A stretch of 64,000 nt of DNA, taken from Microthrixaceae bacterium (GTDB taxonomy: Bacteria > Actinomycetota > Acidimicrobiia > Acidimicrobiales > Microtrichaceae). How positions within the stretch are numbered: position 1 is the stretch's first letter; each line of letters begins with the position of its first letter. Below are positions 8,369 to 16,049 of the stretch, in pieces. Under the pieces are notes generated by a model. That model was given only the letters and a program-made list of their open reading frames with translations, did no database searches and had not been told where the DNA came from. The DNA lies in the NCBI GenBank assembly GCA_020845705.1, contig JADLFH010000068.1, forward strand, positions 1 through 64,000. Direction: 5' to 3'. The translations under genes and the position numbers were made by a program.

Positions 8369-8515
8369 GCGATCGTTCTACACCGAGAGCTCAACTGAAG
8401 ATCCACCCCGCGAATGGGCATGAACCCTCGGGCTTCGGTGCAGGGTCGCGTTCCCCACAGCTTTAGACACAACCTGTGGACATCATCCGTCAGAAGAGGT
8501 CGAGTGTGACTGGTA

Positions 8516-9427
8516 TCACGTTGGATGGGAACTGGCCGTCTCGTCTGTGGAGATGACCCGGTAGATCCGCTCAAGGTCCTCAAGGTTGGCGAAGTCGATC
8601 ACGACCTTTCCGCGGTTCGCACCCATCTGAACCCGAACCTTGGTAGACAGCTGATCGGAAAGAAGCGTCTCGAGCTCCAGGAGTCCTGGAGGGCGGAGCC
8701 TCGCAGGCTTCGGTGGGGTCGAGTCCCCCCCTAGTCGAGCCTCCAACTCCGCGCGCTCCCTCATCAGATCCTCAACCTGTCGCACCGTCAACTCCTCGGC
8801 TGCGATCCGCTTTGCGAGCGTCTCTTGGTAGGCGCGATCTGGCGTCCCCAGAAGAACCTTGGCGTGACCGAGGGATACCCGTTGCTCACGAACCAGCTTC
8901 TGCACAGCCGGAGACAACTGGAAGAGGCGAAGAAGGTTCGCCACTGAGGATCGGCTCTTGCCAACTCGCTCCGCGAGCCGTTCCTGCGTGAGCCCGAAGT
9001 CGTCGATCAACTGCTGATAGCCCGCTGCCTCCTCGAGAGGATTCAGATCCTGGCGGTGGAGGTTCTCCACCAGTGCCTGCTCTAGAGCTCCAAGGTCCTC
9101 TGTACTGCGAACGACGGCAGGAACCGAGGGGAGGCCCGCCCGCCGAGCTGCTCGCCACCGCCGTTCTCCGGCGATCAGTTCGAACTGGCCGTCCACCTCC
9201 CTCACCAGAACGGGCTGGAGAACGCCAAGGGTCCTTACAGACTCAGTGAGAGCGACGAGGGACTCGTCGTCGAAGTGCTCGCGGGGTTGGTATCGGTTGG
9301 GCACGATTTGGGAGATGGGAACCTCCCTCAGCCCCGAGCCTGCTTTATCCCCCGGCGGAATGCCTGTTCCTTCCGTCGGGATCAGAGCACCAAGCCCCTT
9401 GCCCAATCCACCGCTACGCCGAGCCAT
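8516..9427 (-). CDS. parB: Chromosome partitioning protein ParB
   Basis: This 303-residue CTP-dependent DNA clamp loads at parS and spreads to organise the origin region. Visible are an N-terminal MARRSGGLGKGLGALIP leader, the CTP-binding motif GERRWRAA, the helix-turn-helix LTQERLAERVGKSRSSVANLLRL, and a C-terminal dimer domain with KVVIDFANLEDLERIYRVI. The ATG at 9427 was chosen because the MARRSGGLGKGL start is typical; it overlaps the end of parA by 14 bases. Two parS palindromes lie at 10441-10460 and 11212-11229. Confidence 0.96.
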   Translation of the reverse strand: MARRSGGLGKGLGALIPTEGTGIPPGDKAGSGLREVPISQIVPNRYQPREHFDDESLVALTESVRTLGVLQPVLVREVDGQFELIAGERRWRAARRAGLPSVPAVVRSTEDLGALEQALVENLHRQDLNPLEEAAGYQQLIDDFGLTQERLAERVGKSRSSVANLLRLFQLSPAVQKLVREQRVSLGHAKVLLGTPDRAYQETLAKRIAAEELTVRQVEDLMRERAELEARLGGDSTPPKPARLRPPGLLELETLLSDQLSTKVRVQMGANRGKVVIDFANLEDLERIYRVISTDETASSHPT

Positions 9428-10325
9428 TGTCGACCTCCCTTGCCAGCTCTCTGTATGCCACTGCCCCCGATGAACTGCTGTCGTAGATAGTGATCGGTTG
9501 ACCAAAGGACGGCGCCTCGGAGAGCCGGATGTTCCGAGGGATCACATTTCGACATACCCGCCACCCGAAGTGCTCTCGCACTTCGGCAGCAACCTGCTCA
9601 CCCAGGCGAGTCCGCCCGTCGAACATGACCAGAACGATGAGACTCAGCTCGAGCCTCGGATTGAGGTGCCGCTGAACTCGACTGATGTTGTGGAGAAGCT
9701 GACCCAGGCCTTCCAGCGCGTAGTACTCACACTGGACGGGAACCATCACCTCCGAGGCCGCGGCCAGGGCGTTGACCGTGAGGAGTCCGAGCGAAGGGGG
9801 GCAATCGATCAGGATGTAGTCGTAGTCGTCCTTGACTTCTTCGATGGCACGACTGAGCCGGGTCTCCCTGGACATGAGAGACACCAGTTCGATCTCCGCT
9901 CCGGCGAGATCCAGGCTCGCCGGAGCCACGAAGAGGTTCAGGACCGAAGTCGAGGTGATGCAGTCCTCCATCGGCTCGTCGTTCAGCAGCACGTCATAGA
10001 TCGATGTGTCGAGGGTCCGACTGTTGATTCCCAATCCCGTGGTTGCGTTACCTTGAGGATCGAGGTCGATCACCAACACACGCCGGTCCTGCTCCGCGAG
10101 GGAAGCTCCAAGATTGACCGTGGTCGTGGTCTTGCCGACCCCTCCCTTCTGGTTTGCAACGGCGATCACACGGGGCAGTGGCCGGAGCTTTGCCTCGGCT
10201 ACCTCAGTGGTCTCAGCATGTTCGTCAGCAGACTGAACAAGCTCCTCACCAGGTGGAGGTGGGGTGGTCGTAACGGGTGGTTCCGCGAGTTCTTCGCCCC
10301 ACGCCGGATCGGTGCTGTTCGTCAA
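9414..10325 (-). CDS. parA: Chromosome partitioning ATPase ParA
   Basis: This 303-residue ParA/Soj ATPase has the deviant Walker A motif KGGVGKTT (NQKGGVGKTTTTVNLGASLA), Walker A' DLDPQGNATTGLG and Walker B YDYILIDCPPSLG. It binds DNA non-specifically and positions the ParB-parS complex. A Pro/Glu-rich extension of about 50 residues precedes the ATPase fold, which is common in actinobacterial ParA. The start is taken as TTG 10325 because GGAG lies about 9 bases upstream on the minus strand; a later internal start cannot be excluded. A -35/-10 pair lies upstream. Confidence 0.94.
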   Translation of the reverse strand: MTNSTDPAWGEELAEPPVTTTPPPPGEELVQSADEHAETTEVAEAKLRPLPRVIAVANQKGGVGKTTTTVNLGASLAEQDRRVLVIDLDPQGNATTGLGINSRTLDTSIYDVLLNDEPMEDCITSTSVLNLFVAPASLDLAGAEIELVSLMSRETRLSRAIEEVKDDYDYILIDCPPSLGLLTVNALAAASEVMVPVQCEYYALEGLGQLLHNISRVQRHLNPRLELSLIVLVMFDGRTRLGEQVAAEVREHFGWRVCRNVIPRNIRLSEAPSFGQPITIYDSSSSGAVAYRELAREVDNGSA

Positions 10326-10389
10326 TTTGGCTCCAGTAGTGCCTCAGAACACCCGGGGGGATGCTCGACCGGGAGATCAGCCCGAAGTC

Positions 10390-10418
10390 ATCCTGTCGGC
10401 CGAGCCCACCGTGGTCAA
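10390..10418 (-). promoter_or_regulatory. Probable parAB promoter
   Basis: The minus strand reads TTGACC, 17 bases, then CAGGAT, with correct -35/-10 spacing. It sits 65 bases before the parA start and just downstream of a parS site, so ParB spreading could affect it. Confidence 0.5.
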
Positions 10419-10440
10419 GTATCGAAGTCCGGTTGACTGG

Positions 10441-10460
10441 GGTGTTCCACGTGGAACACC
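10441..10460. promoter_or_regulatory. parS site 1
   Basis: The 16-base core TGTTCCACGTGGAACA (10443-10458) is the near-universal ParB-binding parS consensus, here extended to a perfect 20-base palindrome. It lies in the gap between parA and rsmG. Confidence 0.93.
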
Positions 10461-10550
10461 CGGTCGAGTAGCGATGGGCCGAGGGTTCCAGGGATGGTGT
10501 TCTCCACTCGTCTAGACGGTTGGTTCCAAGGGGATGTCAGTGGTCGTAGC

Positions 10551-10613
10551 CAGGTTTGGTTCATCTCACCAACCTGCGTACGTTTCCGTCGCCAGAGGCC
10601 GGATCCGTACGCA
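10551..10613. repeat. Two adjoining inverted repeats in the parA-rsmG gap
   Basis: CAGGTTTGGT (10551-10560) pairs with ACCAACCTG (10568-10576) with one bulge. TGCGTACG (10575-10582) pairs perfectly with CGTACGCA (10606-10613). The two hairpins share two bases. The 364-base gap at 10326-10689 holds parS 1, the parAB promoter and these repeats; I see no credible gene in it. The repeats may end the rsmG transcript, although no T-run follows. Confidence 0.45.
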
Positions 10614-10689
10614 AGTTCACGAAGGGGGGGAGGCTCGTTCCTCCGCCAACCACTCGTTGTAGGTCCCCCGGCCACTTGGATCCACTCGT

Positions 10690-11307
10690 CTACGAGCCGA
10701 ACAGTGGACGTTTCACAGGAACACCCACCCGTCGCGGGAATCGCTCCGGGCAATTCGATTCCTGTTCCAGCAGGCGGTAGCTGAAGCCGGCTTCAACCCG
10801 ACCGCCAAGATCTACGAGGCCGACCTGGTGTAGGCCGGTTGCATCCCAACGCTCAGACGAGTCCGGGGGTTCGCTCACGACAAGTAATCCGCCGACTCGC
10901 AACATCGGCGCCGCACACTCGGCGACCACCGCTGGGGGTCCGAACGATCGACTTACAACAGCATCGAAGACCCCCCGAAGCGCCGCGTCGTGCCCCAACT
11001 CCTCAGCGCGACCACACCGGACTTCAATGGCGAGGCCAAGTCGAGCAGCCGCTTCCGTGAGGAAGGAACACCGTCTCGTACTCGCGTCGAGCAGAGTCAC
11101 CTGGGAGTCTGGTAGGTCAAGTGCCAACACCAACCCCGGGACACCGCCACCGGAGCCGAGGTCGAGTATCCGCGCCGCTTCCGGCCCCACAAGACTCGCG
11201 AATCCATGGGCATGTTCCACGTGGAACATCACTTCCCCGGATCCAAGGAACCCCTTGCGTCTACTCTCCTCGAGTATCCGCAGCAACGGCGGCAACTGAT
11301 CACTCAC
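10690..11307 (-). CDS. rsmG: 16S rRNA (guanine-N7) methyltransferase RsmG (GidB)
   Basis: SAM-dependent methyltransferase acting on G527 of 16S rRNA. The SAM-binding motif is ILDLGSGGGVPGLVLAL, followed by TLLDASTRRCSFL and VVSRSFGPP. From the GTG at 11307 the protein has 205 residues, close to the family norm. The frame stays open to a TTG at 11376 just after khpB, but that extension crosses a strong hairpin at 11338-11364, so the shorter start is preferred without certainty. A perfect parS palindrome (11212-11229) is embedded in frame and encodes MFHVEH. Confidence 0.88.
   Translation of the reverse strand: MSDQLPPLLRILEESRRKGFLGSGEVMFHVEHAHGFASLVGPEAARILDLGSGGGVPGLVLALDLPDSQVTLLDASTRRCSFLTEAAARLGLAIEVRCGRAEELGHDAALRGVFDAVVSRSFGPPAVVAECAAPMLRVGGLLVVSEPPDSSERWDATGLHQVGLVDLGGRVEAGFSYRLLEQESNCPERFPRRVGVPVKRPLFGS
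11212..11229. promoter_or_regulatory. parS site 2, inside rsmG
   Basis: The same 16-base core, TGTTCCACGTGGAACA (11213-11228), is flanked by A and T to give an 18-base palindrome. On the rsmG strand it reads as whole codons for Met-Phe-His-Val-Glu-His. Confidence 0.93.
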
Positions 11308-11337
11308 CCATACATCATGGCTGGCCCCAGACGCGTC

Positions 11338-11364
11338 GACGGCCACCCACAGTGGGTGGCCGTC
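11338..11364 (-). terminator. Strong hairpin after khpB (terminator or attenuator)
   Basis: GACGGCCACCCAC and GTGGGTGGCCGTC form a perfect 13-base inverted repeat with one central base, physically an 11-base stem with a 5-base loop. It lies 20 bases past the khpB stop on the minus strand. There is no T-run, so it may be a partial terminator or processing site before rsmG. Confidence 0.5.
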
Positions 11365-11383
11365 GATCCAGGGCAACGTTCAC

Positions 11384-12265
11384 TCAGGCTGAGGTGATCA
11401 CCACATGCCTGCCTGGGTCCTCACCCTCGGAGCGGGTGGACACTCCATCGATCTCCGAGGCCGTGTCGTGGATCACCTTGCGGTCGACTGATCCCATCGG
11501 CTCAAACGCGTGGTCGCGGCCGGAATCGAGAACCGCGCCGGCGACCTCCTTGGTGAAGGCGGCCAACGCTGCGCGGCGATCAGCGCGATAGCCGCCGATG
11601 TCCACCCGCAGCCGTGGCGCCGCGCCGCCTTTGGCCACCTTCTGTAGATACGTACGCGAGAGCTCCTGCACCGCATTGATGACGCCACCTGCCGGTCCGA
11701 TGAGTCCTCCCAACCCATCACCATCAATTCGTGCTTCGAGCTCACCGTCGACCACATCGACGGTCGTCGTGCCTGAGAGACCAAAGGCCATGACCAACTC
11801 GTCGAGGAAGGCGCCCAGGGGCGCGATGAACGGCGCCGGATCCACTCCAGCAGCGTCTGGCTTGGGCCGCGGCTTGCCAGAAGCCGGGGATCTCTCCTTT
11901 TCAACATCGGTCCCACTTGTCGAGGGGGTGGGGGTGTCCGCGACTGGCTTCCGCGGCTTGGCCGCTTCGGTGTCCCTCTTCGTGTTGTCGGGGCCCTTTG
12001 CGGAATCACCACGACTCGTGCCGTTCCGACCGCGCCCGCCATCGGCCTTGCGGCCGGTTCGCTTCCGTCGGTCGTCCTTGGATCGCGGTGCACGAGGTGC
12101 CACCCTGGCCCGAACACGAGCCTGTCCACGAACCCTCCCGAAGAGCCCCGGCTTCGGCTCCTCCAGGACCTCGAACTCCGCTTCATCCTCATCCACACCA
12201 AGCTGATCCAAGAGAAAGTCCTTGGCAGCCTCTACCGTGCGATCGGTTCGTTCAACCCATTCCAT
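11384..12265 (-). CDS. khpB: KhpB/Jag RNA-binding protein
   Basis: This 293-residue protein has the three parts of the family. A Jag_N domain comes first (EWVERTDRTVEAAKDFLLDQLGV..., about 1-50, ending KPGLFGRVRG). A long charged Lys/Arg/Pro linker follows (about 55-140), then a KH domain (about 145-215) and an R3H domain (about 215-290). The KH GXXG loop reads GPAG and lacks the usual basic residues, so RNA contacts may be altered. KhpB binds many transcripts and affects cell division and wall growth in Gram-positives. A GGAGGAG ribosome-binding site precedes ATG 12265. yidC lies 44 bases upstream on the same strand. Confidence 0.9.
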   Translation of the reverse strand: MEWVERTDRTVEAAKDFLLDQLGVDEDEAEFEVLEEPKPGLFGRVRGQARVRARVAPRAPRSKDDRRKRTGRKADGGRGRNGTSRGDSAKGPDNTKRDTEAAKPRKPVADTPTPSTSGTDVEKERSPASGKPRPKPDAAGVDPAPFIAPLGAFLDELVMAFGLSGTTTVDVVDGELEARIDGDGLGGLIGPAGGVINAVQELSRTYLQKVAKGGAAPRLRVDIGGYRADRRAALAAFTKEVAGAVLDSGRDHAFEPMGSVDRKVIHDTASEIDGVSTRSEGEDPGRHVVITSA

Positions 12266-12309
12266 GCTTCATCTCCTCCTTGCCCGATCTCGAGCGCCGG
12301 GCATCTCAC

Positions 12310-13365
12310 CTAGCGCTTGTCTTCGCCGGGCTTCCTCTTTGACAGTGGATCACCGGAGCGACGGCGTTGTCCTTCCGTCGAGGCACCGCTGGACTTTCGC
12401 TGTGCTGCCTGGCTCCGCGCGCTGGACCCTGGCTTCTTCCCTGCCGACTTGGCTGATCCGCCACGATCGGCACCGCCGGTCCGTTCCGTTCGAGACTTAA
12501 CCTCCGGAGCTCTCTCACGGTCGGTGATCTCGATGGCCTCTTGGCGGTTGTCGCCGTAGAACCTGCGCGTGATGTAGGCGTTCGTTCCGATACGCATCAG
12601 ACCCTGGACGAAGTAGTAGAGGGCGAGACCGGTGGGGAACCCGAAGGTGAATACAGGCAACATGAATGGCAGCACCTTCATCATCATCTGCTGCTGGGGG
12701 TTGCTCTGCTGGTTGGGGTTGCGGCCCTGGATCTGACGGTTCTGGATGATCTGACTGACCAGGAGCCCGGCCATCAGGAGGATGAACGGGATGGCTGTGA
12801 CGATCCCGATCTTGAGAGCGTCCGACGGGCTGATCGACAGATCCACGCCGAGAAAAGTCATCTTCGTGGTGTGGGTCAGCGCCCGGTACATCGCGCTGCT
12901 CTCATCGAGGTGCTGCGGCTTGAACGGTTGGTTCGTGAACTTCCAAGGCGTGAACTCGATCGATGCCCGCTGAACGTACTGTCCCACACCAGATCCGGCA
13001 CCACTGCCCGGTCCAGCGTTTCGCTCGGTGATCCCACGAAGAACCCGATATAGAACGATGAACACCGGTGCTTGAGCGAGCATGGGTATGCAACCACCCA
13101 CCGGGTTGATCTGATGCTCCTTGTAGAACGCCATCATCTCAGCGTTCAACTTCTCCCGATCGCCTTTGTACTTCTCTTGGAGGCGCTTCAGTTCGGGCTG
13201 CAACCGCTGGAGCTCGAGCATCGACTTCGTGCTCTTGAGGGTCAGCGGAGTGATGATCGCCATGACGGTGATGGTGAGGAGGATGATTGCCAAGCCGTAG
13301 CTGGGCACCAGGCTGTAGAACCACGACATGAGCGAGGCAACCGCCTCGAAGAAAGCATCGAACAT
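12310..13365 (-). CDS. yidC: Membrane protein insertase YidC
   Basis: This 351-residue YidC/Oxa1 insertase folds and inserts inner-membrane proteins with or without SecYEG. The core spans about residues 10-255 with five hydrophobic segments. An early helix carries YGLAIILLTITVMAIITPLTLKS, followed by the cytoplasmic coiled segment LELQRLQPELKRLQEKYKGDREKLNAEMMAFYKEHQINPVGGC, which is typical of the family. A basic, low-complexity tail of about 75 residues follows. The ATG at 13365 lies 4 bases after the yidD stop. Confidence 0.95.
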   Translation of the reverse strand: MFDAFFEAVASLMSWFYSLVPSYGLAIILLTITVMAIITPLTLKSTKSMLELQRLQPELKRLQEKYKGDREKLNAEMMAFYKEHQINPVGGCIPMLAQAPVFIVLYRVLRGITERNAGPGSGAGSGVGQYVQRASIEFTPWKFTNQPFKPQHLDESSAMYRALTHTTKMTFLGVDLSISPSDALKIGIVTAIPFILLMAGLLVSQIIQNRQIQGRNPNQQSNPQQQMMMKVLPFMLPVFTFGFPTGLALYYFVQGLMRIGTNAYITRRFYGDNRQEAIEITDRERAPEVKSRTERTGGADRGGSAKSAGKKPGSSARSQAAQRKSSGASTEGQRRRSGDPLSKRKPGEDKR

Positions 13366-13369
13366 CGGA

Positions 13370-13597
13370 TCAGACCTTCGGGAGGGGAACGGGGTCGAAG
13401 CCGTGGCCACCCAAGGGGTGGCAACGAGCAAGGCGACGGATGGTCAGCCACAGCCCTCGACCAGCACCGTGAAGCTCGATTGCCTCACGTGCATAGCTGG
13501 AACACGTCGGCGTGTAGCGGCATGGTGACGGCCTGCCGCTGAAGGCGTGCTGGTACAAGTCGATTGGCTTGGTCAGCAATCGCGCCGCCCTGTTCAT
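13370..13597 (-). CDS. yidD: Membrane protein insertion efficiency factor YidD
   Basis: This 75-residue protein matches the YidD family along its length. It starts [16 protein letters not shown], then has the conserved Cys cluster [19 protein letters not shown] and the end [17 protein letters not shown]. It aids membrane-protein insertion together with YidC. It overlaps the rnpA stop by 4 bases (ATGA) and is 4 bases from yidC, so the run rpmH-rnpA-yidD-yidC is translationally linked. Confidence 0.95.
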   Translation of the reverse strand: MNRAARLLTKPIDLYQHAFSGRPSPCRYTPTCSSYAREAIELHGAGRGLWLTIRRLARCHPLGGHGFDPVPLPKV

Positions 13598-13944
13598 CGG
13601 CCGACGCCCTCTGACATGCGCTCCACTGAAAGCAGCGCACGATCTACCAGACCAGCCAGCTCAAATGATGCGAGGTTTAAGGAAGCGGCGCGACAGGTAA
13701 CAAGATATGCTGACGCAGGCATCGACCCCTGGGCATCTCGGCTGCGGAGGATCTCACGCAGGCGACGGCGCACACGATTCCTCTGCACTGCGTTCCCAAC
13801 AGACCGACCGATTGAAAAAGCGACGGCGGTCCGTTCCTGATCCGCATCCCGTGACGCGATCATCGCCAGTGGCCCTGCCTGCACTCGATGCCCGCTAGCT
13901 CGAAGTCGACGGATCTCTCGTGCTGAGCCCAGCGATACGATCAC
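13594..13944 (-). CDS. rnpA: Ribonuclease P protein component
   Basis: This 116-residue protein is the protein subunit of RNase P, which matures tRNA 5' ends. The diagnostic RNR motif is present in [25 protein letters not shown]. The start is GTG 13944, which overlaps the rpmH stop as GTGA. The frame runs further upstream but overlaps all of rpmH, so the long reading is rejected. The stop overlaps the yidD start as ATGA. Confidence 0.94.
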   Translation of the reverse strand: MIVSLGSAREIRRLRASGHRVQAGPLAMIASRDADQERTAVAFSIGRSVGNAVQRNRVRRRLREILRSRDAQGSMPASAYLVTCRAASLNLASFELAGLVDRALLSVERMSEGVGR

Positions 13945-14075
13945 GCACTGAGGCGCTGCCGGCCCTTTGACCGGCGCGAACGCAGAACTCGGCGACCGGC
14001 ACGATCTGACATGCGGTGCCGGAATCCGTGGCGTCGCGCCCGACGTCGGTTGTTTGGCTGGAACGTCCTCTTCAT
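13941..14075 (-). CDS. rpmH: 50S ribosomal protein L34
   Basis: A 44-residue gene on the minus strand, shorter than most gene finders report. The peptide starts [20 protein letters not shown] and ends GRQRLSA, the standard L34 pattern with Arg replacing several usual Lys residues. It precedes rnpA with a 4-base GTGA overlap, the near-universal rpmH-rnpA order. The start ATG 14075 follows a purine-rich GAGGCCGAAG. Confidence 0.96.
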   Translation of the reverse strand: MKRTFQPNNRRRARRHGFRHRMSDRAGRRVLRSRRSKGRQRLSA

Positions 14076-14134
14076 CTTCGGCCTCCTCGACCGACGCGCG
14101 CGGATCTACGCCCGCGGAAAGGCGCGTCGAAGGC

Positions 14135-14164
14135 ACGCTAGATGCTGGGAGCAACCCCCGGCAA
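14135..14164 (-). promoter_or_regulatory. Possible rpmH operon promoter
   Basis: On the minus strand TTGCCG and TAGCGT are separated by 18 bases, ending 60 bases before the rpmH start. It is divergent from the dnaA control region. The -35 match is weak. Confidence 0.35.
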
Positions 14165-14250
14165 CTCAAGGGCGTCCCATGACCCACACTACACAGCAAT
14201 GGGTGACGCGAAGCTCACCCTACGTGGTCTGCTGCGCGTCGCTCTGGACC

Positions 14251-14392
14251 TGTGGAAAACCGCCTTCCCGCCTTGCTAGGGTGCATCCCCCGGTGAAGCG
14301 AGAGGGTAGGGGCCTCCCATGGGTTCGAACAGTTGTACGGCCACGCTCCGTGTTGGTTCTTTGTCCACAGCTGTGGATTGCACTGTGGATCT
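14251..14392. promoter_or_regulatory. dnaA upstream region with DnaA boxes
   Basis: The 332-base rpmH-dnaA gap (14076-14407) holds four DnaA-box-like nonamers: TGTGGAAAA (14251-14259), TTGTCCACA (14361-14369, the actinobacterial consensus), TGTGGATTG (14372-14380) and TGTGGATCT (14384-14392). The last three are clustered just before the dnaA start. A TAGGGT hexamer at 14277-14282 may be the dnaA -10. The arrangement suggests dnaA autoregulation or a second part of a bipartite origin. No gene is seen here. Confidence 0.7.
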
Positions 14393-14407
14393 CGGGCTCG
14401 CGGAACG

Positions 14408-15805
14408 ATGACGGAGCTCAACAACGCAGCGGTTCTCTGGGACAAGGCCTGCGGAGTTCTCAGCGACCACCTGTCGGAGGCGGTGTGGACAAACACATTC
14501 CGGGGAATCCAGCCTCTGTACCTCGATGAGAACGTCCTCACGCTGGAAGTTCCCAACCTCTTCATTCGCGATCGGATCGAGTCACGCCATCGCGATCTGG
14601 TCGTCTCGGTGATCAGCGATCTGACCGATCACCCTCTCTCCGTCGAGCTTCGAGTGGCCGACGCACCAATCGCGGATGCGGAAGACGAACTCGAAGAGAG
14701 CCTCCAAGAGCTCAACCGTCAGGCTGTCGGTGTACCGGTCACAACCGCGCGCACCGGCTCGGTGCCCGCTGACCCACCGACCAACATCAACCCGAAGTAC
14801 ACCTTCGACTCGTTCGTGACAGGTCCGTCGAATCGCTTTGCCCAGGCTGCAGCGCTGGGCGTGGCCGAGACCCCGGGCCGTGCCTACAACCCGCTTTTCG
14901 TCTACGGCGCCGCCGGACTGGGCAAGACCCATCTTCTCCAGGCCATCGCCCACTACGTCGCTGAGAACTACCCCGCCTACCAGGTTCGCTACATCTCCAC
15001 CGAGACGCTGATGAACGAGTTCATCGACGCGATCCGCAACAACGCCCAGCCGGACTTCAAGCGTCGATACCGCGAGGTTCAGGTCCTCCTGGTCGACGAC
15101 GTCCAGTTCATGGAGGGCAAAGAGCAACTCCAAGAGGAGTTCTTCCACACGTTCAACACCCTCTATGAGGCCAACTGCCAGATCGTGTTGAGCTCGGACC
15201 GTTCGCCCGATGCGGTTGCCACCCTCGAGGATCGCCTCCGAAGCCGCTTCAAGATGGGCCTGGTCACAGACATCCAGCCACCAGACATCGAAACTCGCAT
15301 GGCCATCGTTCGCCAGAAGGCGTCGTTGTCGAGCGTGCAGGTGCCGACGGCGGTTCTCGAGTTCATCGTCACCCACATAACCAACAACATCCGCGAGTTG
15401 GAGGGCGCGCTGAATCGGGTGACGGCGTGGGCCTCTCTCTACAACCGCAACGACATGACCACCGACGACGCGCGGCGGATCCTCCACGACATCATCGACG
15501 ACCACAAACCACGGCCCATCACTCCAGACCTCATCCTCTCGTCGGTAGCCGAGAAGTACGGATTCACCGTCGATGACCTCAAGGCCCGCAACCGCCACAG
15601 GCCGCTCGTACTGGCTCGGCAGACCGGGATGTACCTCTTCCGGGAGTTGACGGATCTCAGTTACCCGCAGATCGCGCGTGAGTTCGGTGGTCGCGACCAC
15701 ACCACCGTCATCCATGCCTTCGACAAGATCAGCGCTCTCATGGGTGAGCGTCAGACCATCTACGAAGACGTCCAGTCACTCATCAAGACGATCAAGGCTC
15801 GCTGA
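14408..15805 (+). CDS. dnaA: Chromosomal replication initiator protein DnaA
   Basis: This 465-residue initiator binds DnaA boxes and unwinds oriC. Domain I (about 1-90) is followed by a short acidic linker (about 90-125). Domain III AAA+ starts near TFDSFVTGPSNRFA, with Walker A GAAGLGKTHLL and Walker B VLLVDDVQFMEGK. Domain IV carries the DNA-binding signature REFGGRDHTTVIHA near the C-terminus. ATG 14408 gives a normal DnaA N-terminus; in-frame upstream codons run into the DnaA boxes and are rejected. The linker is shorter than in Streptomyces. Confidence 0.98.
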   Translation: MTELNNAAVLWDKACGVLSDHLSEAVWTNTFRGIQPLYLDENVLTLEVPNLFIRDRIESRHRDLVVSVISDLTDHPLSVELRVADAPIADAEDELEESLQELNRQAVGVPVTTARTGSVPADPPTNINPKYTFDSFVTGPSNRFAQAAALGVAETPGRAYNPLFVYGAAGLGKTHLLQAIAHYVAENYPAYQVRYISTETLMNEFIDAIRNNAQPDFKRRYREVQVLLVDDVQFMEGKEQLQEEFFHTFNTLYEANCQIVLSSDRSPDAVATLEDRLRSRFKMGLVTDIQPPDIETRMAIVRQKASLSSVQVPTAVLEFIVTHITNNIRELEGALNRVTAWASLYNRNDMTTDDARRILHDIIDDHKPRPITPDLILSSVAEKYGFTVDDLKARNRHRPLVLARQTGMYLFRELTDLSYPQIAREFGGRDHTTVIHAFDKISALMGERQTIYEDVQSLIKTIKAR

Positions 15806-16049
15806 GTGAACCGGGGCATGCTCGTGGACAAGTTGTCGGATTGTCGGTGGTCAACCAGTGGAGAACCACCTCCGATCCACACGTTCTCCAGGCGGGCGCG
15901 CACCGAACGGTGGACGGTGTGGAGAACCAGTGGATGGCGAAGCCCTGTAAATACGGGCCGAAGGCCGGATTCTCCACAATTCACAGGACCTACTACCACT
16001 ACCTCCTGTTGTAATCACATCAGGGTCGAAGAAGAGGGAGCACTCCAGC
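15806..16049. other. oriC: Probable replication origin oriC
   Basis: The 244-base dnaA-dnaN gap contains two matching boxes in opposite orientation, TGTGGAGAA (15918-15926) and TTCTCCACA (15970-15978). Weaker boxes are CGTGGACAA (15823-15831), AGTGGAGAA (15857-15865), CGATCCACA (15873-15881) and AGTGGATGG (15929-15937). Eleven bases past the last strong box is CTACTACCACTAC (15990-16002), which has the repeating trinucleotide form and orientation of a DnaA-trio. It is followed by the AT-richer TGTTGTAATCACAT, a plausible unwinding element. The position between dnaA and dnaN is the usual actinobacterial oriC. Confidence 0.8.

Noticed and set aside
8369-8515. DnaA boxes or a terminator in the gap between the CwlM-like gene and parB
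   Set aside because: TTCCCCACA-like and TGTGGACAT-like matches are weak and isolated, and no convincing stem is present.
10415-10753. A 112-codon frame on the minus strand between rsmG and parA
   Set aside because: It overlaps the end of rsmG, parS and the hairpins, lacks a ribosome-binding site and shows no domain.
13945-14199. A longer rnpA starting upstream of GTG 13944
   Set aside because: It would run through the whole of rpmH in another frame; the GTGA overlap with rpmH marks the true start.
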